Origin: an uncultured Eubacteriales bacterium | GTDB lineage: Bacteria > Bacillota > Clostridia > Oscillospirales > CAG-272 | Assembly (NCBI GenBank): GCA_934433485.1 | Contig: CAKRZR010000002.1 | Span: 159,083 to 223,082 of the forward strand | Length of the DNA: 64,000 nt | Direction of reading: 5' to 3' | In this document: positions 51,454 through 59,698 of the stretch, one piece after another | How positions within the stretch are numbered: position 1 is the stretch's first letter | Layout: each line of letters begins with the position of its first letter | Translations under genes and position numbers: made by a program | Notes under the pieces: generated by a model | The model's input: only the letters and a program-made list of their open reading frames with translations | What the model was told of the DNA's origin: nothing | Databases searched by the model: none

Positions 51454-53799
51454 TCAGCTCTGCTCCGCGAGGTACAGGGACACGCGGCTTTGCAGCATCT
51501 TGGCTGTATCCTCCGCCGAACGCGCGCCGCCTAAGTACGCACTGATCTCCTCCGTGATGATGTTCGTCAACTCCTCCGGATACGCGAACCGAAGCACAGG
51601 AAAGCCGATTTCGTCATACCACTTCTCGATCCAGTCGAAATCGATGTCGTCCGTGGAGTAGGTATCGCCCGGTCTGCCGCGGTACATGCCGTTTTCGTCC
51701 AGCTCAAAGGGCTGACCGCTCCCGCTCATGCCGCCGTCGTAACGGAGATAATAGTACATTTTCTGATCCGATTTCATTTCCCGGAACTGGCTGTGCAGGG
51801 AAGGAATGCCGCCCTCAAAGCTGCCGTCCGCGTAATAAAAGCTGATGTAGGACTTGATATAGTCCCACGCAAGAGACGTATCCTTGCAGAACGACAGGAT
51901 CGTACAAAGCTGTGTGGAGGTCAAAAGCATCGTACCGTTTGTCCCATCAGCAGTCGGATAGCCGCAGTACACCATATTGTCTTTCCCAAAATAACCGTAC
52001 GCGTGTATGAAGCCGGAGAAATCCCCACGTCTGGAAGGATCCAATACAGCCACCGTTTTTCCGGTACGATACGGTGTAAACTCGCCGTACGGATTGTCCT
52101 CGTTTACCTCGTAGTCCGTTTCGTTGTCCGCCTCCTGCGGTAAAGACGCGATATACCGGAGTAGGGACGTAAAGTCCTCGCTGTCAAAGGAACAGGTCTT
52201 TTCCTCCCAGTTGACAAACGCCGACAGCATTTCCGACTGTCCGCCAAAGAGATTCCAGTAATTCTCCTGCGAGACAGAGGACATATAGGTCACATCCTCC
52301 GGCAGGGTATTCAAAAATTCGATAAACTCGTGCGTCGTCCAGCCATTCCGTTCGCCTACGATGGACTTGTTGGCAAGGATCGTGCGAGCTTCAAGGCGGC
52401 GCGGAATCCCGTAGAGCTTTCCGTCTTTCGTGAAGCTGTTGAACACACAGCCGAAAAGGTTTTCACGGCTCAGCGTATCGTCCGCTTCCACAAACGGCAT
52501 CAGATCGGCGAAATAGTCGTCCTCAATGAGGGAGCGGTACGTATCCTCCGAGAGACTGCCCACGATCACGTCCGGTGTGTACGTACCCGCGCGGATCTCC
52601 TGACCGAGCTTTTCCGCGTCGTCATACTGTGTCAGCACCACGCGCTTGTCCGGATGCTCCTTGTTGTATTTCACGGTGAGCTGCGGCAGCAGTTCATCCC
52701 GGCGTGCTATACAGACCTGCAGCACTGTGGTGGTGGACAGATCGAGATCCGGCGCTTTCTCGTAAATCGCCGTGGAACCTGTAAAGGTCAGCCTGTCATA
52801 CATACGCATGATGAATTTGCCGCCCGGTACGTAGCGGGTGTAGTCAATGCTGCCCGCTATGTTGGAGTTCGCGAAATCCACCACAAGGGTCTGTGTTTCT
52901 TCCCCATCCGCGGCATCCAGATGGATTTCATAGATCCCGTTGTCGTTGTAGCCGTAGAGAGTCTTGCCGTCGCCGAAGAAAAAGCCGTTTATATCCAGAT
53001 CCTCCGGCGTCGTGAGCGGTGCGCCGAAAGCCTTTGCTTCGCGATCGACCGGCACAAGGATCATGCCGTTCTCTCCCCAACTCTGGTAATAGATCGTCCC
53101 GTCGCCGTCCATGCTTGCTTCGTTCAGATATTCCTCCGCCTGGATTGATCCGTAGACCGTCAGATCCGGTGTCAGAATCAGGAGATTCGTTTCGGATGTC
53201 AGATAGATATATCCATCCTTGTCCACCATACAGTTTGTGATAAAGAAATGCGCGCGTTCTCCGCTCGGGAAAAGCGTGGACAGCTCCGCGGATTCCATCG
53301 CCATTTCGCCATCGCGGAACAGCCGGAGATAATACGACTGCACGCCGGTGCTTTCATCATAACGATTGACCATCGCGAGGACAGCGCCGTCCGGCATCAG
53401 GTATGTACCCTCTACATAGAGGGAATCATCATCCGCTGTAAAGCTGCCAAGCTCTGTGAGCGTGCCCACGCCGCCCGTCGTCGGAACCGTGTAGAGACAG
53501 GAGATCTCCTGCCAGGAATAATCTTCGTCACCCCATTCGCCATGTTCCACGCGCTTGGTCGCCTTGAACACAATATCGTCCGCGCTCACTTCGATGGGAT
53601 CGCCGAGGTACACGTTCTCGTCCGATTTCTGAATCTCCGTACCGCGGTAGATGTTCGTCAGATACGCGGGCGCCTCCGCCTGCACAATCGTTTCGGTTTC
53701 CGTCTCCGTTTCCGTTTCCGTTTTCGTACATGCCGGGACCGACAGTGCCGTAAGGAGCACCGCCATGCTGAGCGATAGCCATTGCAGATGCTTTTTCAT
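51454..53799 (-). CDS. Large lipoprotein: propeller-like domain plus solute-binding domain (array 2, first copy)
   Basis: A 781-residue lipoprotein with lipobox LSVPAC (Cys24) and a tether of repeated Thr-Glu (TETETETETET). The start is YLTNIYRGTEI. Residues ~45-350 form the predicted propeller (DGYIYLTSETNLLILTPDL, DGTIYYQSWGENGMILVPVD, TLYGYNDNGIYEIHLD). Residues ~355-781 form the binding fold (RAGTYTPDVIVGSL, FVEADDTLSRENLFGCVF, GWTTHEFIEFLNTLPED, IDFDWIEKWYDEIGFP). The body is close to the frameshifted copy while the signal peptide differs. AAAGGAG precedes the ATG. No permease is nearby. Confidence 0.83.
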   Translation of the reverse strand: MKKHLQWLSLSMAVLLTALSVPACTKTETETETETETIVQAEAPAYLTNIYRGTEIQKSDENVYLGDPIEVSADDIVFKATKRVEHGEWGDEDYSWQEISCLYTVPTTGGVGTLTELGSFTADDDSLYVEGTYLMPDGAVLAMVNRYDESTGVQSYYLRLFRDGEMAMESAELSTLFPSGERAHFFITNCMVDKDGYIYLTSETNLLILTPDLTVYGSIQAEEYLNEASMDGDGTIYYQSWGENGMILVPVDREAKAFGAPLTTPEDLDINGFFFGDGKTLYGYNDNGIYEIHLDAADGEETQTLVVDFANSNIAGSIDYTRYVPGGKFIMRMYDRLTFTGSTAIYEKAPDLDLSTTTVLQVCIARRDELLPQLTVKYNKEHPDKRVVLTQYDDAEKLGQEIRAGTYTPDVIVGSLSEDTYRSLIEDDYFADLMPFVEADDTLSRENLFGCVFNSFTKDGKLYGIPRRLEARTILANKSIVGERNGWTTHEFIEFLNTLPEDVTYMSSVSQENYWNLFGGQSEMLSAFVNWEEKTCSFDSEDFTSLLRYIASLPQEADNETDYEVNEDNPYGEFTPYRTGKTVAVLDPSRRGDFSGFIHAYGYFGKDNMVYCGYPTADGTNGTMLLTSTQLCTILSFCKDTSLAWDYIKSYISFYYADGSFEGGIPSLHSQFREMKSDQKMYYYLRYDGGMSGSGQPFELDENGMYRGRPGDTYSTDDIDFDWIEKWYDEIGFPVLRFAYPEELTNIITEEISAYLGGARSAEDTAKMLQSRVSLYLAEQS

Positions 53800-54075
53800 T
53801 GTTCCCTCTCCTTTTTTTGTAGTGTATTTCCGCTTATAATTATTAATACGTTCTGACGACAGATTTGTTTCCGTTTTTTTGCAAAAAAGCCAATTTCGTT
53901 GGTTTTCACAATTTCAGGCACGTGTTTTTGGTACATGTGACAGTTGTTTCTACATTCAAGGCAAGAAATTTAGAAATGCATCGATTCGTTGTGTGTTTTG
54001 CGGTATCTAGCGCATTTTTATCGTAACTATTTAATCGTTATTCACAATTTCACGAAAGTTTTTCGTTTCTTTCTA
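53800..54075. other. Divergent intergenic region
   Basis: AT-rich; it holds the ribosome site of the array on the left and a perfect palindrome TTTTTTGCAAAAAA (53875-53888). No clear promoter with correct spacing could be found for the minus-strand array, and no small gene. Confidence 0.55.
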
Positions 54076-54104
54076 TTGCATCAAAAAGGGTTCTATGGTA
54101 TAAT
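54076..54104 (+). promoter_or_regulatory. Promoter of the 54.2 kb solute-binding gene
   Basis: TTGCAT, 17 bases, TATAAT. Confidence 0.85.
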
Positions 54105-54153
54105 AGCAGAAAAGGTGCCGGAATCGCACCGAAATTTTAGAGAGGAGTGCACT

Positions 54154-55680
54154 ATGAAAAAACGGATACTTTGCCTGCTGCTTGTGCTTCTGCAAGTGGG
54201 AATGGCAGCGTGCGGCAACGCGGAGGACAGCTCGGAAACCGGAGAAACCCAATCCGCGGATGTACAGACAGAAAGCGAAACGGAATCGGAAACGGAGGAG
54301 GTCGATCCCTTCGCGGACTTTGATTACGACGGTCGTGATTTCCGTATCTACACGAGTACGAACGTGGCGGCGGTCTCCCTCGGCAACTCCAACTACATGA
54401 TCGAGGGTCCGGAGGAACTGACCGGCGACGCTGCCCCCGACGCGGCATACGAACGCAATCTCGCCGTGGAGGATCTTCTGAACGTTCACTTCACCTATGA
54501 ACCGCTCGACAACAAGTACGACCAGGTGAACGCGACGATCAAAAAGTACATCACAGCGGGTGAGGACGCGTACGATCTCATCATCAACGACATGTACGGA
54601 CTCTCTCCGCTCACCTTAGAGGGCATGTTCTACAACATCCTCGACGGCAAGCATTTCGATTTCTCCAAGCCATGGTGGTACGAAGATTTCATGAGCGACG
54701 TCGCCATCAACTCGAATTATCAGTACATGCTCGGCGGCGACTACTTTATCGACATTCTCCGCTGCTCGCACTGCCTTTTCTACAACAAGTCCCTGTATGA
54801 GAAAATGAACGGCAACGGGGATGGTCTTTACGACGTGGTGCTTGCCGGCGATTGGACCCTTGACGCGTTCAACACCCTTGTAGAGCAGTCCTATATCGAC
54901 CTCAACGGCGACGGCACGAAGGACACCGGCGACCAGTTCGGCTACGCGGCGTTTGAAACGTGGGGACCGATGATCCCGTTCCTCATCAGCGCGGATCCCG
55001 GCTACATCGCGCGTCGTGACGACGGGTACCCGGAAATCACGATCAACAACGAAAAGGGCGTGTACCTGCTTGACCAGATCTATCGACTCATGTGCACCAC
55101 CGACGGCTGCATCACGTCCGGTCTGACTGAGGAACAGGTCGTCAACACGTTTACGGAAGGACGCGCGCTCTTCATCGGCTACCAGCGGCTGGGCTCTCTC
55201 GAAAACGAGACGATCCGCGAGATGGAGGACGGTCTGGGCGTCATTCCGTATCCGAAGCTCGACGAAAACCAGGAAAATTACGTCACCAGCACCCACGACA
55301 CCGCGGAGATCGGGGTAATCCCGGTAACAGTCGCGCCGAGGGAGCTTGACTACATCAGCGCCGTGATCGAGGTGCTCTGCCGCGAAACGTACAAGAACGT
55401 GCTGCCGGTGTATTACGAATCCTCGCTGAAAATGAAGTACACGCGCGACGACACCTCCGCAAAGATGATCGACATCGTCCATGACAACATTGGCAACTCC
55501 TTCGCCCTCGCGTACAATACGTCGCTGAATGAGATTTTGACAGGTGGTATTTACAACACCGACAACATTGCGCGTAAGAAGAACGATTTTGCCTCCTCCT
55601 ATGCCAAGAGAGAGAAGGTCGCGCTGCAAAAGCTCGACAAGATCATCGAAAACTTTGAAGCGATGCAGGCAGGACAGTAA
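54154..55680 (+). CDS. Extracellular solute-binding lipoprotein (family 1-like)
   Basis: A 508-residue lipoprotein with lipobox QVGMAAC and a Ser/Thr/Glu tether (TESETESETEE). The fold carries FSKPWWYEDF near 168, the calcium-loop-like DLNGDGTKDTGDQFGY near 250 and IPYPKLDENQ near 360. AGAGGAG lies just before the ATG at 54154; the open frame leftwards to 53989 has no signal peptide and lies upstream of the promoter. It is monocistronic, with a promoter and terminator of its own, and again has no transporter partner. Confidence 0.87.
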   Translation: MKKRILCLLLVLLQVGMAACGNAEDSSETGETQSADVQTESETESETEEVDPFADFDYDGRDFRIYTSTNVAAVSLGNSNYMIEGPEELTGDAAPDAAYERNLAVEDLLNVHFTYEPLDNKYDQVNATIKKYITAGEDAYDLIINDMYGLSPLTLEGMFYNILDGKHFDFSKPWWYEDFMSDVAINSNYQYMLGGDYFIDILRCSHCLFYNKSLYEKMNGNGDGLYDVVLAGDWTLDAFNTLVEQSYIDLNGDGTKDTGDQFGYAAFETWGPMIPFLISADPGYIARRDDGYPEITINNEKGVYLLDQIYRLMCTTDGCITSGLTEEQVVNTFTEGRALFIGYQRLGSLENETIREMEDGLGVIPYPKLDENQENYVTSTHDTAEIGVIPVTVAPRELDYISAVIEVLCRETYKNVLPVYYESSLKMKYTRDDTSAKMIDIVHDNIGNSFALAYNTSLNEILTGGIYNTDNIARKKNDFASSYAKREKVALQKLDKIIENFEAMQAGQ

Positions 55681-55690
55681 ACGCCTAATA

Positions 55691-55733
55691 AACGATACCC
55701 GGAGAATCCACGTGATTTTCCGGGTTGTTGTTT
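55691..55733 (+). terminator. Terminator of the solute-binding gene
   Basis: ACCCGGA-GAATC pairs with GATTT-TCCGGGT, then T-rich sequence. Confidence 0.75.
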
Positions 55734-55745
55734 GCAGAGAACAAA

Positions 55746-55775
55746 AGAAGGAGGTACCAGGCGGTATCTCCTTCT
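55746..55775. terminator. Terminator at the end of the heat-shock/methyltransferase cluster
   Basis: AGAAGGAGGTACC pairs with GGTATCTCCTTCT around a four-base loop; on the minus strand it is followed by TTTTGTT. Confidence 0.75.
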
Positions 55776-55788
55776 TGGTTAGGTTATT

Positions 55789-56229
55789 TCAATACAGCAG
55801 ATTTGTATAAATATAGTACAGAGCGAACAGCACGCTGCCGATGACAAGCACCGCAATCATGAGCGTAAAGGTCAGGCTCTTGTAGAGTAACGTCGCCGCG
55901 AATAGGAAGAAGCACAGCGCGAAAATCATCGCCGGCGTGATCGGGTACCGTTTGGTATCGATCTTTTTCACAAGCGACCACACAAGATATCCGGCGGCGC
56001 CAAGCGTCATCACGCCAAATACCCACACAAGCACCGGGCACACCTGGAACACAAACGAATACTCCCTGTTGCCATCCGCGCGGACATAGTCGAGTAGTGT
56101 CCCGATGAGGAAATCCGCGAGCACCAGGATCAAAATCCGGTACGTCACAACCTTTCCCGCTTCCTCACGTGAAAGACCGGATGCCTTCTTTTCGAGCTTT
56201 ACAGACTGATTATGCTTAGCCATATCCAT
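55789..56229 (-). CDS. Small four-helix membrane protein of unknown function
   Basis: A 146-residue protein with a charged N terminus (KLEKKASGLSREEAGKVV) followed by four hydrophobic segments (about 30-48, 60-85, 98-118 and 120-140). A stop lies immediately before the ATG at 56229, and the ribosome site is weak; ATG at 56223 is an alternative. It follows rsmE by 72 bases on the same strand and ends at a clear terminator, so it is probably the last gene of that transcript. I do not recognise the family. Confidence 0.7.
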   Translation of the reverse strand: MDMAKHNQSVKLEKKASGLSREEAGKVVTYRILILVLADFLIGTLLDYVRADGNREYSFVFQVCPVLVWVFGVMTLGAAGYLVWSLVKKIDTKRYPITPAMIFALCFFLFAATLLYKSLTFTLMIAVLVIGSVLFALYYIYTNLLY

Positions 56230-56301
56230 TTATCCGTCGATCACACCGCGCAGGGCGACATGACCCACTCCTTTCCCTTTTCTGTATGGAAATTCGTTTT
56301 C

Positions 56302-57048
56302 TCAATCCAACTGTAATTCATAGGTCAACGACAGGCACGACAGAACGAACACTGCCGCCGTTTCCGTACGCAGGATTCGTTTGCCAAGACCGCACAGACG
56401 CACGCCGGCTTTCTCCGCCAATGCCGCTTCCTCCGGTGCGAATCCGCCCTCCGGACCGATGACGATCCCGATCCGACGCGGCGTACCGTCATACATGCGC
56501 AGACAGCGAGCCAACGGCTGGACCCCGCCGCCCTCGTAACAGAATAGCGGCATCTCCCAGGACGCGATCGTATCGATCACATCCGCCAGCCGCATCGGCG
56601 CCGATACCGCAGGGATCACACCGCGACCGCACTGCTTGGCTGCCTCCGAGGCAATCTTCTGCCACCGCTCTGTTTTGCGCGCACCGTCCTTTTCGTCCCA
56701 TTTGACCATAGCACGGCTTGTGATGACCGGCACGATCCGATGCACACCCGTTTCCACCGATTTCTGGATCACGGTCTCCATCTTGTCACCCTTGCAAAGC
56801 GCCTGAAACACAACGGCTTCATATGGCGGTTCGGTGTCGGCACGGCTCTCGGACACGATCGACAAAACCGCCTCTTCGCCGCCGGAGACAAACACGGTCT
56901 CATAAACGGTTCCGGTATCCGGCACGCACACAGTGACGCTTTCACCGGCACGCATCCGCAGCACGCGGGTCATATGATGCGCATCCTCGCCGCGGACAAC
57001 GATTCGATCGCCCACCACAGCACAGGGGTCTACAAAAAATCTCGGCAT
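56302..57048 (-). CDS. rsmE: 16S rRNA (uracil-1498-N3)-methyltransferase
   Basis: A 248-residue SPOUT methyltransferase. It begins MPRFFVDP, the usual RsmE start, with a PUA-like N-terminal domain (1-70). The SAM-binding knot is marked by IGIVIGPEGGFAPEEAAL near 192 and LGKRILRTETAA near 223. It methylates U1498 of 16S rRNA. An in-frame extension to 57159 overlaps the promoter and is rejected. It follows prmA, as in many Firmicutes, but has a strong promoter of its own. Confidence 0.93.
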   Translation of the reverse strand: MPRFFVDPCAVVGDRIVVRGEDAHHMTRVLRMRAGESVTVCVPDTGTVYETVFVSGGEEAVLSIVSESRADTEPPYEAVVFQALCKGDKMETVIQKSVETGVHRIVPVITSRAMVKWDEKDGARKTERWQKIASEAAKQCGRGVIPAVSAPMRLADVIDTIASWEMPLFCYEGGGVQPLARCLRMYDGTPRRIGIVIGPEGGFAPEEAALAEKAGVRLCGLGKRILRTETAAVFVLSCLSLTYELQLD

Positions 57049-57167
57049 GGGGTATCCATTCTCAAACGGCACATCGCACTCCGTTTGTACCTTGACAGCA
57101 TTGTATGCCCGGCGGAATTGGATTCGCCGACAGAGGCAAATCGACCTTCCCGTCAACATACCAAAGT

Positions 57168-57196
57168 ATTATACTATAAAAACGGCGTTTTGTCAA
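57168..57196 (-). promoter_or_regulatory. Promoter of rsmE
   Basis: Minus strand TTGACA, 17 bases, TATAAT; the leader is ~110 bases. Confidence 0.8.
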
Positions 57197-57312
57197 ATCT
57201 TTTCACGGATTTTCTCTCCAAACGCGCGAATGTTTACAATAATTTCATCTTTGCGGGACAACCGTCGGTATTTTATCGCTGGATGCCGCGTCCCATCCGA
57301 GGGATTGTCGCT

Positions 57313-58236
57313 TTATTTCCGCACACAAGCGCAATACCAGCCGTTCTCATGCGCGTCCTTAACAATGTGGAATCCGTTTGCCGTGAGCGCGTCCACCACC
57401 TCGGCGGCACGTTCCTCAATGATCCCGGAGACGATGAAACAGCCGTCCGGCTTCATGTAGTCACCCGCGTCCGGCGCGAGTCGGATGATGATGTCCGCGA
57501 CAATATTGGCGACCACCACGTCATATCGCTTCTCCGGCACCTGCTTCAGGAGATCGGACACCGCGCATTCCACCATTGGTGTGTGATTCAGCTCCGCATT
57601 TTCCTTTGCCACACGGATCGCGACCGGGTCGATGTCACAGGCGAAGCAGTCCGCAGCGCCGAGCTTAGCTGCACAGATCGCAAGGATCCCGGAGCCACAG
57701 CCTACATCCAAAACCGACGCGCCAGGCGTCACGAAATCCTCCAGCATTGCCGCGCACAGTCTCGTCGTCTCATGGGTACCGGTGCCGAACGCCATGCCGG
57801 GATCCATCAGAACGGTCAGCTCGTCTGCCGCGGGCGTGTATTTCTCCCACACCGGGACGATCACGAGCCGTCTGCCAGTCTTGATGTGCTTGTAGTACTT
57901 CTTCCACGAATCCGCCCAATCCTCCTCGGATACGCCGGTCTGCTCAATGGTCACGGGAATACCGAGATCCGCGAAACGGTTTTTGATAAACAGCACGGAT
58001 TCCGCGGGGGACTTCACCTCCGGCAGAAAGATCGATACATACGCCACAGTGCGGTCGGCTTCCATAATGCTCTCATCAATGAGATCGCCGTACACGCCGT
58101 CCAGCTCCTTATCCACATCGGAGTAGTCCTCGATCATCAGACCGTTGTCCACCATGCTCATCACGCCGGATACAGTCTCCAGATCCGCCACACTACATTT
58201 TACGCGTACCTGTATCCAGTTTTGATTCTCTTCCAT
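57313..58236 (-). CDS. prmA: Ribosomal protein L11 methyltransferase
   Basis: A 307-residue class I SAM methyltransferase. The N-terminal substrate-binding domain is followed by FGTGTHETTRLC near 168, motif I VLDVGCGSGILAI near 188, CDIDPVAIRVAKENAELN near 212 and VVANIVADII near 246. It trimethylates L11. AAAGGAT lies ten bases before ATG 58236; a longer frame to 58263 lacks a site. It sits after dnaJ but is separated from it by a good terminator, so expression may depend on read-through. Confidence 0.93.
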   Translation of the reverse strand: MEENQNWIQVRVKCSVADLETVSGVMSMVDNGLMIEDYSDVDKELDGVYGDLIDESIMEADRTVAYVSIFLPEVKSPAESVLFIKNRFADLGIPVTIEQTGVSEEDWADSWKKYYKHIKTGRRLVIVPVWEKYTPAADELTVLMDPGMAFGTGTHETTRLCAAMLEDFVTPGASVLDVGCGSGILAICAAKLGAADCFACDIDPVAIRVAKENAELNHTPMVECAVSDLLKQVPEKRYDVVVANIVADIIIRLAPDAGDYMKPDGCFIVSGIIEERAAEVVDALTANGFHIVKDAHENGWYCACVRK

Positions 58237-58268
58237 TTTATAAAATCCTTTCGGTTTGCTCACCTGTC

Positions 58269-58311
58269 AAAAAACGGGTATATTCCGCCGTACGGCACGA
58301 TATACCCGTTT
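58269..58311 (-). terminator. Terminator after dnaJ
   Basis: On the minus strand AAACGGGTATAT pairs with ATATACCCGTTT, then TTTTG. Confidence 0.8.
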
Positions 58312-58387
58312 CTCGAATATATATTGTATTATACCACATTCCGCCGCGATCCGCAAGGGGAATCTGGAAATTTTCGGAAATCCGCCA

Positions 58388-59533
58388 TCAATCCTTGCCG
58401 AAGAACTTCTTCTTGAAGAACTTGCTCCGTTTCGCGTATTTGTCGTCTCCACAGCTTGCCGCGAACTGCTGGAGAATATCCTTTTGCTCGCGATTCAACC
58501 CGCGCGGCGTCTCCACGACCACGGTAAAGTTGAGGTTGCCACGGTATTTCGAATTGTTGACCCGCTGTACGCCGCGACCGCGCAGGGTGAAGGTGGTACC
58601 GGTCTGCGTACCCTCGGGAATCGTGTACTTCTCCGTGCCCTCCAGCGTCGGAATGTCGATATCCGCGCCGAGTGCCGCTTCCACAAACGTGATCGGCACC
58701 TCGCAGTACAGATCATCGCCCTCTCGTTCAAAGACCGCGTGCGGGCGGACGGAGATGAGAATGTTGAGATCTCCCGCGCTGCCGCCGTTCATACCGTCCG
58801 AGCCCTGTCCGCGCAGGGTGATCGTCTGCCCGTCGTCGATACCGGCGGGGATGCTGACCTCCAGCTTTTTGGAGGCGCGAATGTAACCGTTGCCCTTGCA
58901 TTCCGGGCACGGCTTTTCGATGATCTTGCCCTTGCCGCGGCACGTGTCGCACACCTTCTGCGTCTGCATATAGCCAAACGGCGTGCGCTGCTGTACACGC
59001 ACCTGGCCGCTGCCGCCGCAGGTAGGACAGGTTTTCGGTGTCGTTCCCTTTGCCGCACCGGTACCGCCGCAATCGGCGCACTTCTGGATCCGCTGGAATG
59101 TAACATCCTTCTTGCAGCCGAACACCGCCTCTTCAAAGGACAGTGTCAGTCTCGTTGTGATGCTGTCGCCGCGGATCGGTCCGTTTCTGCGACTGGATGA
59201 GGAGGCTGTCGCGCCGCCGAAAAAGCTCGAGAAGATGTCGTTGATATCGAAATCCCCGAATCCGCCGAAGCCACCGCCAAACCCGCCCGCACCGGACGAC
59301 GGATCGAACGCCGCGTGTCCGTACTGGTCGTATTTCGCGCGCTTGTCGGGATCGGACAGCACGTCATACGCCTCATTGACTTCCTTAAACTTCCGTTCCG
59401 CTTCCGCGTCGCCAGGATTCATGTCCGGATGGTACTTTTTCGCGAGCGTCCGGTACGCTCTTTTGATTTCCGCGTCGTCTGCGCCTTTCTGAACGCCCAA
59501 GACCTCATAATAATCCCGTTTTTCTTCTGCCAT
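58388..59533 (-). CDS. dnaJ: Chaperone DnaJ (Hsp40)
   Basis: A 381-residue type I DnaJ. The J domain (1-68) has [10 protein letters not shown] and HPDMNPG, with Met in place of the second residue of the common HPDKN. A Gly/Phe-rich region (75-110) and four CxxCxGxG zinc repeats ([32 protein letters not shown] at ~140-210) follow. It delivers substrates to DnaK and stimulates its ATPase. It lies 165 bases after dnaK. The ribosome site is weak. Confidence 0.97.
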   Translation of the reverse strand: MAEEKRDYYEVLGVQKGADDAEIKRAYRTLAKKYHPDMNPGDAEAERKFKEVNEAYDVLSDPDKRAKYDQYGHAAFDPSSGAGGFGGGFGGFGDFDINDIFSSFFGGATASSSSRRNGPIRGDSITTRLTLSFEEAVFGCKKDVTFQRIQKCADCGGTGAAKGTTPKTCPTCGGSGQVRVQQRTPFGYMQTQKVCDTCRGKGKIIEKPCPECKGNGYIRASKKLEVSIPAGIDDGQTITLRGQGSDGMNGGSAGDLNILISVRPHAVFEREGDDLYCEVPITFVEAALGADIDIPTLEGTEKYTIPEGTQTGTTFTLRGRGVQRVNNSKYRGNLNFTVVVETPRGLNREQKDILQQFAASCGDDKYAKRSKFFKKKFFGKD

Positions 59534-59619
59534 ATCTATGTGACCACGTCCTATCTATGTTCTGCACAGACAAAACGCCTTTCTCTATTATAGTTTATAC
59601 TGTCCGCAAAACGGCAATA

Positions 59620-59650
59620 CAGGGGGAACCGTTTTCGATGATTCCCCCTG
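59620..59650. other. Hairpin between dnaK and dnaJ
   Basis: CAGGGGGAA pairs with TTCCCCCTG; no T run on the minus strand, so a processing or partial-termination site rather than a full terminator. Confidence 0.6.
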
Positions 59651-59698
59651 CTTCCCGCTATGGGTCATGCGCTCCGCCGGTGGTTCCGTGGGAGGCTA

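Noticed and set aside
53875..53888. Palindrome TTTTTTGCAAAAAA as an operator or terminator
   Set aside because: Simple A/T runs with a GC centre in an AT-rich gap; not tied to any promoter or gene end.
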